DNA of 64,000 bases from assembly GCA_037954235.1 (NCBI GenBank), contig JBBMOA010000006.1, forward strand, positions 29,130,041 to 29,194,040. Reading direction: 5' to 3'. The notes under the pieces were generated by a model that ran no database searches, was not told the DNA's origin, and was given only the letters and a program-made list of their open reading frames with translations. Shown here in pieces: positions 17,621 through 32,068 of this stretch (within the stretch, counting starts at the first letter, position 1; every line of letters begins with the position of its first letter). This stretch comes from Aulostomus chinensis (lineage: Eukaryota; Chordata; Actinopteri; Syngnathiformes; Aulostomidae). Both the position numbers and the translations under genes were made by a program.

Positions 17621-19876
17621 GCAGACGCAGCAGAGCTGGTCCCAGCATGGAGCTGGCCACCCTGTGGCCCTGGCCCGCAGCTCCGAGTCAGGGCTCAGAA
17701 AGAGCCAGCTCAGGAGGGCGGGGGGGAGATTTGGCCGGCTGGCTAATTGTAGACCCAAAAGTGTAACTTTAGGTGATGGGGGGATTAAGGCATGTTGACT
17801 TGTGTTCACTGGGGGGCTAAACTGACACTCAGTTCCCCCCGAGCGGACAGTTCCTGAAACCTCCCGGAGTCGGCTGGGGGGTCCGGGTCACATTAAGGGG
17901 GCAGACCACATGACCAGCTCCTCTAAAACAAGCACTGCTGTGTCCATAATGTCAAACACTTCCTCCATCTGCATCCATTAGGCAGCTCTGGAGGTGGCGG
18001 GGACCATTGGAGGGACGAAGGAAAACAAAGAGTCCAGCGATTATAGGAGCCGGGTATAATGAACGAGTTCCCGCGCTATTGTCCCGCCGCGGCCACGCTC
18101 CACTCGAGGAATCCATTCATTTAGGACACGATAAGATTTTCTCTTTTTCCCTTTTATATTTTATTCTATCCATTGATTGAATTCTTCTAATTATAATTTT
18201 TAAAAACACAACCAAAAATGTTTATTTCAGTCACACGTTTAAATTACATTTTTGGTGCCTGAACCTTTCGACTGGCAGTTTTTCATTTTTGTGTTCATGA
18301 AAATTTCAATTGAGTGAAAAAAAAATGCATATTTTCTCATTATATGAACTTGATATTTGTTAACTATCACGAGGTTATTATTATTAGTAATTATTAGATG
18401 TTATTTTATCATAAAAAAGGGGTTTAATTTTAAATATTTTCATGCATCTGCATGAATGAATGTATTTTCACCAACAGCATTTTTAGAAACACATTAAATC
18501 TCAAAACTCAGAATGAATTTGTTTAAAAAATGGATTTAAAGATCTTCCAAAATAATGCAGATATAATTTAAGATTATATTAAGATTAGCATAAATATACA
18601 CGCAATTCACACAAAAGAAATATCTGACAAGCAGGAGTTTCACTATGAAAAGGGAAATATTTGCATCATGGGGCTCATAATTATCGTGGAAATTTGCTCA
18701 TCTCGTTTCAGCTGGAACGACTTTGCATTTTGAGGGAATTCTGGTGTCACCATGAAATAAAAATCAGGATTCTTTTGTTTTTTAGTTTTACTTCCTGACT
18801 CGTGTTGGCTGTGACCCCCCCCCCCCCCCCGCCCCGGTGCATCTTTCACACAGGTATTCCACAGGCCCCTATCCGCTGCCGCCACGCCGTACGTTACTGC
18901 TGGAGTCCCTGACAAGTGAACCAAGCAACGCAGACAGGCAGACATCTCTCTGGTCATGCATGTTGCAGCTAGCTCCCGTGCGGCGTGCACTGGGAGGCTC
19001 CTGAGCACGAACTGTTTGGGTGTGATTTCTCAGCTCATTAATCTTGACTGTAGTCATTCAGTGCATCTTGCAGGCGGGCAAATTTTCAGCCTGCTTGAAT
19101 GTAATGATATTTATTGGAACATGTCCTCACTTGCTGCGTGTCTCTTACCGTATCTGACATCACTGTCCTAGATACCAAGTCCTGTTTACATATGACTGAG
19201 AGCAAGAGGGTTGGACATCAATATCATTCACTTCTGTGTTTATTTTTTTCTTGTCTCTCTCTTTTTTGACCTTTTAGTCCTGTTGGAACTTTGAGTCCCT
19301 CTTGGTGCTACCAGTGAGGAGAGCAATGATATCAAAGCTTTATTAAACAGCAACGCGACAGGGAATGAGGACCATGTGGAGCACGCATCCTCTTTAAAAA
19401 CTACTACGTCTAAAATGTCAAAGGCCTCAGACAGAAAATCTCTGGCTCTCTGGCTCCCAGCTCGACTACTGATCCGTGCAGCAGCAGACTGACTGAAGGG
19501 AATGCAGGAGTGAGAGTGTGTGTGCGTGCGTGCGTGCGTGTCTGTGAGTGTGTTTCTAGTACAGGCCTTGCAAAAAGCAGTAGCTCCCCTGTGTGGTTTT
19601 CTGGTGTAAGAGCACCTGGCATGGCAGGGGGAGAGGTGGGCATTTGGGCACCAGGAGGAAGCCACCACAGCTCCACAGGTACAGTGAGAGGTCAAACTTT
19701 GACCTCAGAGGTGCTGTGATGACCTGAAACAGATAAAAGTGAAATAGAAGAGAAGCATCATCAGAGAGAATCTAGCTGGAAAGTTCTACATGCTCCCCTC
19801 CGACTGCATTCTTCTCTGTCATCGCCTGTCTCTCAGGCGGACATGCCAACAACCCCCAATAGTCCCTCATCTGAAC

Positions 19877-19905
19877 ACCCACACCCACACACACACCCAC
19901 ACACA

Positions 19906-19950
<45 letters not shown>

Positions 19951-19966
19951 ACACACACACACACAC
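19877..19966. repeat. (CA)n microsatellite, imperfect
   Basis: ACCCACACAC units passing into a pure CA tract. Confidence 0.9.
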
Positions 19967-21790
19967 GTACACAAGAGCTGTAAACTGGGCTTTACCCAAC
20001 TTTAAAGATTTGAAGCAACAATGTAATCTGGAATATTCACATTTAAATTGCAGATGTTCCACTCAGACATGACTTCGCTCGGGGCTCTCCGTCTCTAGTC
20101 GATGTTTTGGGTGAGCGGTGATGTTGCTCCGCTTCAGTGGGGGCCTAATGCGGGATCAGGTGTCCACATCAGATGCCTGTGTGGAGTGGATGGAGGAGAG
20201 CGTCAGATGGCATGTGCCCCCGCTGGACACTGGACACTTCAGCGCCTCTCACCCTCCAAATATTTACCTGACGTGTCTCCGTGGGTGGCAGCACATCCAA
20301 AGAAACATGCACACACACATTCATACTGATGGATTTCCTGCATACGTATACACACACGGGGGTGAGGATGTTTTGAGAGTCAATATGGAGATGTGAGGAA
20401 AAATTCTCTCAGCTAATATTCAGAATCTTTTGGACCTTTTTAATACCGAGAATGATTCAAAAACGTATTTTTGTGTTACGAGCACTCTAGATTAGAGTTA
20501 TCAGGTGACAAATGTCTAACCAATACACACAAACTCTCACACACACACTGGTGGATGAATGCAGATACACACCCTTGAACACAAGTCCATTCCAGTATCA
20601 GGGCTCACTGGTGTCCACACTTTGAAGCTGTTGGCTGCTTGTTTACTGATACTAATTATCAGCCCGCCGACCTTTAGAGGAGCAGAGAGCGTAGCGGCCT
20701 CCAGAGCTGCTGCGTCCCCCTTCCAGCTCCCTCATTTACCCCCCCCCCCCGACCTCTCCACCATCCCCCCATGGTGAAGGAATGCTTTCAGCTGGACTCA
20801 CCTGGTCTAGAGGCCTTGGTGAGACCTCAAGAGGCCAGACTGAGTGGAATTCAGAGGGGCTAAAACCACACCGCCGGCCCGGAGACCCTTGGCCTCCTGG
20901 TCCCTGGTGGTGGAGTGGGGGACTTTTCTCGCGTAAGTTTTTGCTTTGTTCCCCTCACTGTCAGGGACAGAGTCCCAAGGAATAAAATATACAAATAAAA
21001 GCTCTTGGATAACTTAAAGAAGTACATAATTGTTTTTTGTCAGTAAAATTATATTTTTACGAAGACAAATTAATTCAAAATGTCTCTTCTGAGGGCCATT
21101 TCCTGTATTTTCAATTGTTTCTAATTATGCGACTGTTATTAGATTCTGCTAATTAATGGTTGTTTTGTCACAGCAGTTATTAGAACAACAGAATGTATTT
21201 GTGTATGTCAGTAATATTCATGGCCTCTTTCCACCTTCAGCCTGCCAGAAAAGGCAAGAAACCCCAACAAATAGTACTCATCGTCCACCAAATGTCGATT
21301 TCACCACAATTTGAGTGATAGCGTGATCTTGCTTCATTAGCTTCGGTATTCTGTAGCTGGGATGAGCTCCAGCAGGAAGGAGTCAACAGTAACAGCATCA
21401 ACCCCACCCCCACCCCCCACCCAGATGTACAGCTGTGGGAATGATGGCTCCGGCTGTGTGTCCGTGTGCAGGAACGCGCTCTGTTTACGAGGAACAGCAA
21501 GAGAAACTGTATTTCTACAGGTTTTGTGCTTCGCTCGTGAAGTTTTCCTGTGTGGAAGAGCAGAGCGATGACGTGTCGAAACGTCAGAAATAAACAAAAA
21601 CAGTTAGAGCCGCCTCCTCGATACGTCGGCGTCATCTTGCGAACACAAACAGCAAATAATAGCACTTCTTAATGCTAATGTAGCATTGCATGCTAAAACG
21701 GAGTCGTTATTCACGCCAGTGAGGGATTGTGATCAGGCTCTTGAGTGACATACTGTCTCGTCTATGTATTTCCTCATTTTAGTGTATTTA

Positions 21791-21835
<45 letters not shown>

Positions 21836-21990
21836 TGAGTGTGGGTAGGAGGAGACTTTACTTTGAAGGCAGGTCATTACTGTGGACAGGGATTATCTGC
21901 CCCCCCCCCCCACACACACACACACACACACCGCCCAGCAGCTTGTGACAGCCATGAGTGTCAGTCATTTAGTAAAGGGTGTGTGCTTTT

Positions 21991-22055
<65 letters not shown>
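21791..22055. repeat. Three CA/GT tracts in 265 bases
   Basis: GT at 21791-21834, a C-run followed by CA at 21901-21931, and GT at 21992-22055. Confidence 0.9.
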
Positions 22056-22769
22056 AGGATTGTTTGCATTAGGGTAAGTAAACAGGCTTCAGGTTACCTT
22101 CGAAGGCTTTTCCATGACATTCATTCCAATTTAAATGTGGAAAAATACCACACGGGCGACAGGGGAGGGCAGCAGCAGGGCGAGGGGTCCGCTCACATGT
22201 TGGCGCGTGATAACACCCCTGATACTGTGTGGACCTTTTCATGTTTGCATTCATTTTTTTCCCCACTAACTTTATCTGTAGGTTGCGTTCAGACCTGCAA
22301 TGATTGGTCAATTCTTTGTTTTTAGCCGCTAAGTGAGAAATGAATGTGTTTTGCTAATTGATTGTTTGGGTCAGTTGTTTTTCAGCCAAAACCATTTTGG
22401 GTGTTTCTGTCTCAAATCTGACGGTATTTTGTCTGTGCTGCAGTGTCTACTTCAAACAATGATAGCCAGTTTAAATCACTGACAAAGACTTCAGGGATGT
22501 TTTTTCTCGATGTATTAACACACAATTAGAGAAAACGGGAATCAGCTGACAGACCAGGTTGCAGCCGACTGTTGCTCAAGAGTTTGAAACACAACATCAA
22601 TGACAGGATAAACTATTTTACACTTCAACAACAAACTATATCAGAATGCAGTGACCTCGACTTGATGAAATCAGAAGGTCAAACCCCTCATGTACACCCC
22701 CCCCCCCCCCCCCGCTGTGTAAAGGGAAGTACATTAAATAGCAGAGGGGTCTCAGTTACAGGAAGAGAA

Positions 22770-22812
<43 letters not shown>
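22770..22812. repeat. (GT)n microsatellite
   Basis: About 21 pure units; a C-run at 22698-22713 lies just before it. Confidence 0.9.
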
Positions 22813-22814
<2 letters not shown>

Positions 22815-23879
22815 CAGATGTACTTGTACATCAAACAACACTCAGGAAAAACCTGACTGTGCTTCTCTCCTGTTGTCCTCTCACTTGTGTTGAGCTTCTG
22901 GTGTAACAACAGCAGCTCATTCACATTCTCATTATTGTCATTATTGATTATATTAGTTCTGCATTAATATAAAAGATTTAGATTATTCTTATTAGTCTGT
23001 CACTAATGATCTCCACATGAATGCATTTACCTAAATGGACAAGCAATCAAAAAAGTCATCATTTTTTTAAGAAAGATTTGAGAAAACATTATGAATGATA
23101 TCACTACATTTTATTACCTTTGCGTGTTTATTGTGTTTTAAACTTCTGGTAAAATTATTTTTTTTAAGTGCAGCTTATATAACATGAATGCTACATAACA
23201 CGGACGCGAACAAGGTTCTGGTCCAAAGCTTCAAGCACACCACAGTACACACCAAGGACATCAAGCTAGCGTTAGCACCACTGCTAGCCAGGACTGGCTT
23301 GCTGATCGTGTGATTGCGTCATTTGTGGAGCACTGCACACTTTGGCTGACATCACCATGAGGGTGAATAGGGATCATGGGTAATGCAGTTTACTGGCAGC
23401 TTGTCAGAGGTCCTGGTACACAAGAAAAAGTGACGGTACACCAAAGAAACCTGCAGAAGTACTTTTTGATAAAACCCCACTCAAGCGTTCATACTTGCAG
23501 ACGAGAGCGGCGTGATGTCCTTTTAATTCCATATTATTTGAGCTCATGCGAAGCTCGTGCGGTGCGTGAAATTGCTGTTTGCGGAGGTCAGCAGGAGCCA
23601 AGCCATCCCCAAATAATTCAGGGGCTTTTTTGGAGCAACCATATTACTGATAATCTAATTACTTTTTCAGTGTCTTTTGTGCTCACCCACCTCACCCCCC
23701 TCCCTCTCCCAGTCAGTTGATTTATCCCCTGCTCTGTTTTCCCTGGACCACATGGCCCGGCAGCTCGCCATAGCTGCAGTCATCCAGAACCGATGTCATT
23801 CAGATGCAGTTAAATAAATGGCCCTATAAATTTGGACTTTGTGGTGGCTCGTTGTGGACACGGGATGAGTGGGTGGAGT

Positions 23880-23910
<31 letters not shown>

Positions 23911-24139
23911 GGATCCACGCAGTCCCAGAGACCCAGACAACTTTGGCTCCTGTGAGAGTGCTCGGATCCTGTGTGGAAGACGAGAGTTGAGTAAGTGTGT
24001 GTGTGTTTGTATATGAGGGTAAGGGTATGGGGGCGGAGCTTGCTCACTGTGACAGTAGGTGGGTGGGGGGTTCCAGGCCTGTCTGTCTCTCTACCTGGAA
24101 CAAGACCTCAGGGACACTTTAAATCAGCCCAGAGACAGA

Positions 24140-24239
24140 GGGGGGGGGGGGGGGGGGGGGGGGGCGTCAAGTCTCTGTCAGACGAAATCAAGTGTGTATG
24201 TGTATGTATGTGTGTGTGTGTGTGTGTGTATGTGTGTAT
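24140..24239. repeat. G25 homopolymer and (GT)n
   Basis: An uninterrupted G-run at 24140-24164, then an imperfect GT/GTAT tract at 24193-24239. Confidence 0.9.
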
Positions 24240-26829
24240 CTACACATGTGTCTAAAAATGTTTGCCAGTGGTTGTGAAAACTAAAAGTGAGCCAGCCAAC
24301 AAATCCCCAGACCCATCTGCCTGCATTTATCATCTTCATCATCACCACATGGACACTATTTAGACACTAAGTCTCGATTCTATAAATAATCACGAAACCA
24401 ATAAACTTCAGTTTGAAAATGTGAACAACTAAACAAAGTCAGAATGTGAGAGTTTGTGAGTGTGTGCATGAACGCCTCGTTTCCACCTTTGGACGTCTGG
24501 CGTCTATAGTTTGCTATAATACCTGGAGAATTCCCCCCCCAGGCCGAGAAGCTAATGCTGCTTCCCAAATATTTGCAGGGTTAGCAACAGTCCTGCTACT
24601 TAGCTCACTTGTAGCTAGTTAACTTATTTTTGCTAGCTAACGGTCCAAAATCTGGGATCAAAGTTCAAACATTGTCAATGAACTGGAGCTGAACAGAAGG
24701 AGGAGCTTGCAAACACATCAGAGGTCGCAGAGCTCCGGAGGAAAGGGCGCGGCTTCAGGTTTATCCTCCGAGTTACTGACCGCAAAGAAATGAGAAGACG
24801 TAGAGCCTTTAAAAGGATTCTTTTAAAATCTTGTAATTCCATTTTTTTACTTGTTGCCACCTTTAATGGCTTAAAGATCATTTTTAATGACAATTTTTAA
24901 AACTTTTTCTTTTGATTGTTGCTTTTCTAAGTGCGTGTTTTCCCTCATAAAAATTTGGAAATAGGAGTGTGATGAGCGTCACTGTGGCCTGTGTTGGGGT
25001 TTGGAAGATTTGTAGTTTACTTTATGAACAAGAATAGAACAAAAACAGCAAATCTCATGGGTGCCGGGACCACAGGGCTGAGCTGGGAGCAATTTTGGCG
25101 ATTACAACTGAAAACAATCAAGCCAACCGTTGAAGTCAGCGACTCGAACGGAACTGCAGTGTAAATCCTGAGTGGCTGAGATGCAGGTGAACCCCATGAA
25201 AGCCAAGCAGAATTAAACAGATGAAGGAAATGATCTTCAAGCCACTGACAGCCAACAAGCTGCTGTCACAGGTAGCAGAAGCAAAGAAGTCAGGACCTCT
25301 TACCTTCATATAATATCCTCCACCGCTGCCAGGTCTTCCAGTCGCTCCTCCCGAGTGTCTTGAAGCGTTTTCTGTCCTCCAGAGTTGAGATCTGCTGCTG
25401 TCACAGATGCTGCATCTCCTGCTGCACTCACATCAATGACCGAGTTTTGCATTTTATACAATCTTAATTTGTAATCTCAAAACATTTTGCGGTTTGAGCC
25501 CTTTTTGTCCCACGTTTTTGACCCTTTAATGTCCGTTTCATTTCACCTCTTTCTGTTTATTGTCTAGAACTCATTTGATGACTTCCTGTTGGAACTCTGA
25601 CATCACAGGGATGGATCCAATTGAATGTCCAGGGGGAGGACAGGATGGTCTGTACCACTGCAGCTCCCGTAGCACAGACTCTCCACTACAAACCGCCGGC
25701 TGCTGCAGGTCTCTCTTTGCGCGTCTGCTCATTTTTATTCATATTTTCTGTGTTATGATGATTGCAGCGTCTGTGTATGACACACACATCGAGCTAAACT
25801 TATTTTCTTCCCATTTTCCATCCCCAAAGTTTTGCAGCACACAAGGTGAAGTGTCATTTGTCAGGATTTCTTCATGAGCTTAAGTTCACTTTCAAATGCA
25901 TCATGAAGCAAAATCATGCTTTTTTTCTGCTTTTGCTGGGACTGTGTTATGGGGGGGGGGGGGTCGTCCTGATTTGTCTGCTCATGAAGACAACTTTAAG
26001 ACACCTCATTATGACATCAGTCCCTACATCATCACTTGGCCTCTGCTGTCTATTGTGTCTGTGTGTTTACTTTTCTGCTGATTTATCTTAATGTCGGACC
26101 CCCACACGGTCCCACTATCATCAGTCTCTGGAACAGGGGCACTCTTCCCCCCAACAGAGGGATGTCCTTCTCGTAAGGGGCGGAGCAAAGTGTGCATCAT
26201 GGCATCCCTTCCTCCCTAGTCCGCCCACCAGACTTTTTTTTTTTTAAGTCACAAGCTCACATTTCCAATGACCCTGGGGGTTCTGGAGGGTGTCGCTGGG
26301 TAAACCAGGACCCAAGGCAAGGGTGCCCCCCCGGGTGCCCCCCCCAACACACACGCTCTACCTGGCTCCAGCCTTGGGACTCTACCCTGTCTAGTTTCAG
26401 GGTGGAATGACTGGTGCTCTGTGCAGTACTAGTGACCCGAGACCCTTTTACTGCCTGAAACTGCCGCCCTGCTCCTCCTCCCTCCCTGTCACAGTGCCAC
26501 CCTCTTGTCTGTCGCCTCCAGATGATGACAAATCACCCCGTGTGGCCCCTGGTCCTCTCCCCTCAGCCTGCCCTTTCTGCTTAGAGAGGGGATTCCTCAA
26601 CCTGGAATGAGGCAGTGGACCTGGTCAACCACACATTACCCCCCCCACCCCCCCACACACACACACACACACACCAGCTCCCCCAGCCCTAGCTTATATC
26701 AATGTGTTTAACAAATCTACATAGAGAACATAAACATTGTTTGAGCGTGATGTTGACAGATTGGCTGGAAATATGAACAACCGGAGTGGAAAGAAGTGGG
26801 CATTTATCACCAGGAGGATGGATACTGTT

Positions 26830-26831
<2 letters not shown>

Positions 26832-26870
<39 letters not shown>

Positions 26871-26884
26871 TGTGTGTGTGTTTT
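26832..26884. repeat. (GT)n microsatellite
   Basis: Nearly pure GT with one GCGC interruption; a looser GT-rich zone continues to about 26998. Confidence 0.9.
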
Positions 26885-27039
26885 ATATCTCGCTGCATGT
26901 GTGTGTGTTTGCTTATGTGTTTCTGTGTAGCTTATGTTTGCATACCTGTTGTGTGACTCTGTGTGTGTGTGCGTGTATGTATATGTGTGTGTGTTTGCTA
27001 CATAACTGTCTGGCTCCCCTGTGAGGCGCTGCATCTATC

Positions 27040-27330
27040 ATTCATACCGCGCTGACCGGCCACTTCACAGGGTTTTATGTCCAGTGTAAACAACGTTTAT
27101 CACTGCATGCAAATGAGCCTGTAAGCCACGGCCTCCACAAAGAGCCCATTCAGTCTTTCACCGGCACACTGAATCGGATACTCCAGATTACAGCCTCCTT
27201 CCCACACATTTTGCGCTGCTTTACTGTCACTCATGTTTAACAATGGCTCACTCCCAACTTCGTTTGACAAGTATTCTGCATTTTCTGGACCTGTTTTGAG
27301 ACTCATGACCAAAGTCCACCGTGAACAGTC
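27040..27330. promoter_or_regulatory. Candidate regulatory element, octamer and paired forkhead motifs
   Basis: TGTAAACAACGTTTAT (27085-27100) reads as two forkhead half sites facing each other, and the POU octamer ATGCAAAT follows at 27107-27114. The surrounding sequence is non-repetitive and not protein-like. Motif clustering supports the call weakly. Confidence 0.3.
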
Positions 27331-28281
27331 TCCTGTTTTTCATCTATTTTCTTTTCTCGCCCCTCAACCCTGTTTATTGTTGGACCCGAGGGCCAGAACT
27401 GTAAATGGTTTAATCCCTGAGTAGCGGAGTGATCGAGCTGCTTCTCTTTGAAAATAAATTGGCAGAACAGCAGCGTCTTGCAAGAGCATGCAAGTTACAT
27501 TGGAATGATTTTTAAGCCATGCATCACCTTCCTCTCAAGTGCTCAGGTCTTGAGCTCAACAAAGATTTTTTTTCTCCTCTGCATCACTTTGTTTTTGTGG
27601 CTCAGGAATGCAGAAACGCAATAACCCAGTCATGTATATTTAGCTCAAAGCTAATAGAAAGTGATGATCAACAACAGCAAAATTGGCCCAAAATGTCCAT
27701 TTACAACCTCTAAGGCTCATCGTCCGTTTTAATCCACGACTTGAGACCAGACGAAGCCCTTGAGAGTCGAAAACAGTCTCCACAGCGTCAAGCTAGATAT
27801 GCATTGCTGGCTCTTTCTGCGTTCTAGAGTAACAACAGAGTGATGCAGCGATGAAACAACATTGTTGAGAGCTCCAGACACACATTTGTTAGTGCAAATA
27901 GTTTGATTCCTGGAGATCAGCAGCTGGCCAACTAAAGGACTCATGTATCATTCGTGCAGTTCAGATTGAGATTCAACCACAGCGTCTTCATGGGAAAAGA
28001 TCCAGCAGGGCAGACAGTGTATGACTGGAAGTTGTACATGCAATGAGCGAAAACATTTTGGAAACAGAGCAAGAGTGCGAAATGGTTCTCGGCGAGCCAA
28101 GTGTTGCAGCTCCATGCAGGGATGCACAGACCCGTGTGGGTCATGTTGTTTCTGTGCTCGCTTGCTAAACTCTCCCCGTCCTCCCTGAAGAGCTTCTGAC
28201 AGGTCAGACTCTCTCCTTTCTCAGAGGAAAGACCTGAGTTAAGGACCTGCGGCTAAAATAATGCTTCATATTCAGCCCGGT

Positions 28282-28292
28282 TGTCTGTGTGT

Positions 28293-28380
<88 letters not shown>
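28282..28380. repeat. (GT)n microsatellite, the longest in the window
   Basis: About 99 bases of GT with a single GAGT interruption. Confidence 0.95.
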
Positions 28381-28384
<4 letters not shown>

Positions 28385-31300
28385 GAACCTACAAGCACCT
28401 ATTTGCTCTTACTTGTTTTGTGAGTGTCTCTGTGTGTGTTCACCTGCAACCGGGGCTATTCATTAAGGAGATGAGCTCATGAGGGCGGGTCCCAGTGGGG
28501 GATTGGCGAGTGTATGGGCCTGCAGTCTGTTTCAAATCCAAGGTTAATCCTGCCTTTTCAATCTGGAGAGCCTGGTTAGCAGGGAGCGTGGTGGGTGGGT
28601 GGTTGAGGGAGTGAAACTCCATGTTTGAAAACCTGCTAATGGTTTGACTATTGACCTTTTGTTTGTGCATGGAGGGAAAAAAAAAACGCATTTTCTTTTC
28701 TCTTGCATTTCGGTGACATGGTTTATCAGGCACTCAGTGAACCAGCGGCATCACAGTTTTCATCAGTGAAGACTCTCAAAAGGAATCAGTAGCTCTTGTT
28801 GAAAGTTTTCTGGCATTTAAGATGAGCAGTCAGATTTTGTTTGGTTTCATTTTTTCTTTTTTTTTTTTAAACGTACAGTCAAATCCCAAAACTGGACACG
28901 CGTAAAAAAAAAAAAAAAGTACACCCGCACATCAAATAACTGTATTCATGGGAGAACATGAGGAACAGCCATATATTTACCATTACTATTTAGATCAGCA
29001 AACGTCGTTCAGAGCGACTGATGTGTTGAGCTAAAATCGGAGGTGGAGATCAAGAGGAGACTGAATGTGTGTGTGTGTGTGTGTGTTTTTGTGTGTGAGA
29101 GGTCTTAAGTGGTTCAAATTTTTGTGTGCAAATCCACAAAAACAGCCAAACTGCACTAACAGAACTGAAGTGGACCTGTCAGCTACAGAACCAGCCAGCG
29201 TCAGATGGGATTGTGCTGATTTGACAGCTGATTGCTGTTAAATCATTAATGTTGATTAAAAAGGTGTTGGTCAAAACTTTGTCTGGTACCTAACATTGAC
29301 CAGCACGCGTGCACATTCTGATCATGGCTGACTCTTTCACCCTCCCAGGTATTACTCATAAAGCTGAAAAGACCCTTTGTGACCAAACCCAGATGCAAGT
29401 GACGGCACAAAACATAGATCGGCACCAGTGCAGGTCTATGTTTTGTACCGTTTGCACGGGTCTGGGTTCCTCTAAATTCGAGAGAGAGATTTTCACAGTT
29501 TCTTCTCGTTTGATTCTTGGTTCTTAAATATGTGTTCCCACTTCTGTTTTCAGAGTTGCACACTTTCTAAAAATCCATTACGGATGGTGAAATCTGTCCT
29601 TTGAGGCTTATTTTCCTGCTTCCCAGAGTTTCTCGTTCGCTCCCTCGCCTGATTGATTGTTTGGCCCTGTTTTGGTCAACAGAGCATTCCACAGGAAACA
29701 ATGGTAATTAAGAAATATTGAATGCTGGATACATATATTTGCTTTTCCAAAATGATCATTAGCAAAACTCTGCAGCAGTCGTTCATCACTGTACAGAGGC
29801 ACTTGGCATCACACACACATGCTCTCTGCAGGCCTATCCCAGCATTCCTCTTGGCGATGACTTCATTAGAGCTCGCTCTGCCGTCCAGTAAACACGTGTC
29901 TCTCGGGGAGATATAATATAATGGCTAGACTAACTGATCATCAGTCTTCCATGCACACGGTAAACCACAACATCCGTGTGAGGAGCAGGTGGGTGGAGCA
30001 GATTTTGGAATGGCCATGACAAGGCCTGTAGTTTAGATGCTGATAGGTTTGTGTTGGCATCAGAAGAGCAGTTATAGTATTTCTGTCAGGGACATGAGGG
30101 AAATGGTGAAACTCCAGAGCAGATCCAGGTCCACGAGCCAGACTCTGAGGGAGGTGTGGAAACTGGGACATTATAACCATGTTACAATCATACACCAGAT
30201 CTTCAGACAAACACGAGCTCAGGTTTCCCCCTCAGGAAAGAAAGCCATTCTACTGGATACTAGTGGAACACTGCAAAAAGTTGAAACAAAATCTGAAGCT
30301 GAAATGGGCCTGCAGGAGGAGAGCAGCTCTGGGTGCAGGCAACATGTTGGTGTACTAACCACATTATCGTGACACAAAGCTGTTTGGAAATCACCAGTTG
30401 GTGCTTGGAGCCTTCGACCCCTACAGTAGGTTGGCGTGTCCCTCGGCAGCGCTTGGCTGAAAACTGGGATTCATAGTTTGCATAAACTTCTGCTGACTGA
30501 AGAACATCAAAATACAAAACTGAGTTATTACACTTAAACATCGCAACCCAGGTGGCTGCGATTTACTGTCATCACATGTCGTGATTGGGTTAGAAACAAT
30601 CTATCCACCCAAGTTTGTAGGCCTCCACAACACTAGATGGCGGTATGTTCCCTTACAGCTGGTGGCACTCTGACTTCCAGCACCTTTTTTTTTTTGGTCA
30701 CATACCAAAGAAGAGAATTTGCATCAAAGTCTAAATTAAAAATAAAATGATTAAAGAAAAACTCTTCCTCCAGAAATGCCTGTTTTGCGCTGTATGTTCA
30801 CCCACCATGGGGACACCCTCCCTTGACTTGTCGCTGTTTTTCCCCCCACATTTAACGCCACAGTGGATCCCTGGGCACATAGACAGAACACCAGGCTGAC
30901 TAGACTGAAGCGGAGCCATGCTGGAGTCACGCAGACATACCTGGGTCATTCAACTCCCGCTCGTATTATCCAGGTCAGTCACTTTGACTTTCAGAAAGTT
31001 CAGTCTTAGTAGGATGAACACAATAAATGGACTTTTTTCTAACATCATGTAAATGAACTCGCCGTCATCCAGGTTATAAACAAAACATTTTCGTTTTGTG
31101 GGCTGATAGTTTTGCAAGTGTTTTGTGTTTCCTTGGAAACACGTGGGACCTGACTAACACCTGAAGATCAGTCAGTTGTGATAACAGACGCATCGTAAGG
31201 AAACCATCTTTGCTACGGCAGTAAGTAGGCCGGCCCTGAGCAATGATTTGGTCCTCCTTCACTCGGCGAGCAAATGTTCTGATGGTGACGTTTCCCAGAC

Positions 31301-31860
31301 TGAATAAACTTCACACTGAACCGCTTCGCCAGCTCAGTCGTGACTAAGATATTCAGTGAAATAAAGTCCTCATCGAACTTGACAAAGTTTTTCAAAGACA
31401 TTTTTTGAATTTGGTCAAACGCACGAGACGACTGTGGTGTCCACACCAGCTTAAACCACAGACCCTATCAAAAAACTCAAACTGCAAAACAAACAAACAA
31501 ACAAACAAACAAACAAGCAAGAACACAAGTAAAGCAACGCAGACGCTGAGCAGTTTTCTCAGTGACGAGTCCTTCTCATTTGAGCAGGCCAAGTGTGCCG
31601 TCATGCTGAGCTGAACAGGTTCTGAAAGACTAGCTGACCAATCAGATTGTTCTTTCAGCCCCACCGGTTGTTTGATAAGCGATGATGTCACCGTAGCCTC
31701 GCTATCTCATCAGTCTGGTGATCGGCTCTGCTGCAAACAAGCCTCCAGGTTACAGAAACAGACAGTTTATCATCTGTGATAGTAAACACACTAATTCAGT
31801 TCGCTGTTGTGTGTGCAGTTTTTCTGCGACGAGGATTTATTATGGGTCTCATGGGTGAAG
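28381..31860. other. Intergenic, no gene recognised
   Basis: Unique sequence with short homopolymers near 28855 and 28904, GT at 29066-29097 and CAAA units at 31488-31521. ORFs of up to about 110 codons exist but none is recognised. Confidence 0.55.
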
Positions 31861-31900
31861 ACGATGGCCCTGTGATGGACTGGTGACCCGCCCAGGGTTC

Positions 31901-32068
31901 CTCTGTGACCATGACGCCCTGCGACCTGCTTGTTGTAGCCTGGACCACCATGCCACCTCCCAAGCTCTCTGTCCGATTGACCTGTAAATCAGGTTCATTC
32001 ACGCACCTGTGAAGGACTGGTGACCCATCCAGGGTGAACCCCACCTCTCACCCAATGTCCCCTGGGAT
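31901..32068 (-). repeat. Inverted repeat, left arm
   Basis: About 170 bases pairing, with mismatches, to the arm at 32723-32901 in opposite orientation. Shared landmarks are TGGGTGAGAGGTGGGGTTCA, CAGAGAGCTTGGGAGGTGG and, at the far end, the ATCATGGTTGCAGAGGAAC-type segment. Both arms translate to ESLGGG(M/V)V(V/F)QA-like peptides, which betrays the duplication. Confidence 0.8.

Larger units (their letters stand above)
17800..26650. other. Intergenic, simple-repeat-rich
   Basis: No gene recognised. AT-rich 18120-18640; C17 near 18817; CA/GT tracts at 19877-19966, 21791-21834, 21992-22055, 22770-22812 and 24193-24239; G25 at 24140-24164. The remainder is unique sequence with no coding or RNA signature that I can identify. 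Confidence 0.6.

Noticed and set aside
17207..17746. 179-codon ORF overlapping the forkhead-site block
   Set aside because: Not protein-like in composition, several overlapping frames on both strands are equally open; better read as GC-rich non-coding sequence.
31213..31446. Minus-strand frame reading WTPQSSRAFDQIQK, reminiscent of the reverse transcriptase/RNase H junction of retroelements
   Set aside because: The match is limited to about a dozen residues, stops lie just upstream, and the following residues lack the expected catalytic-domain motifs.
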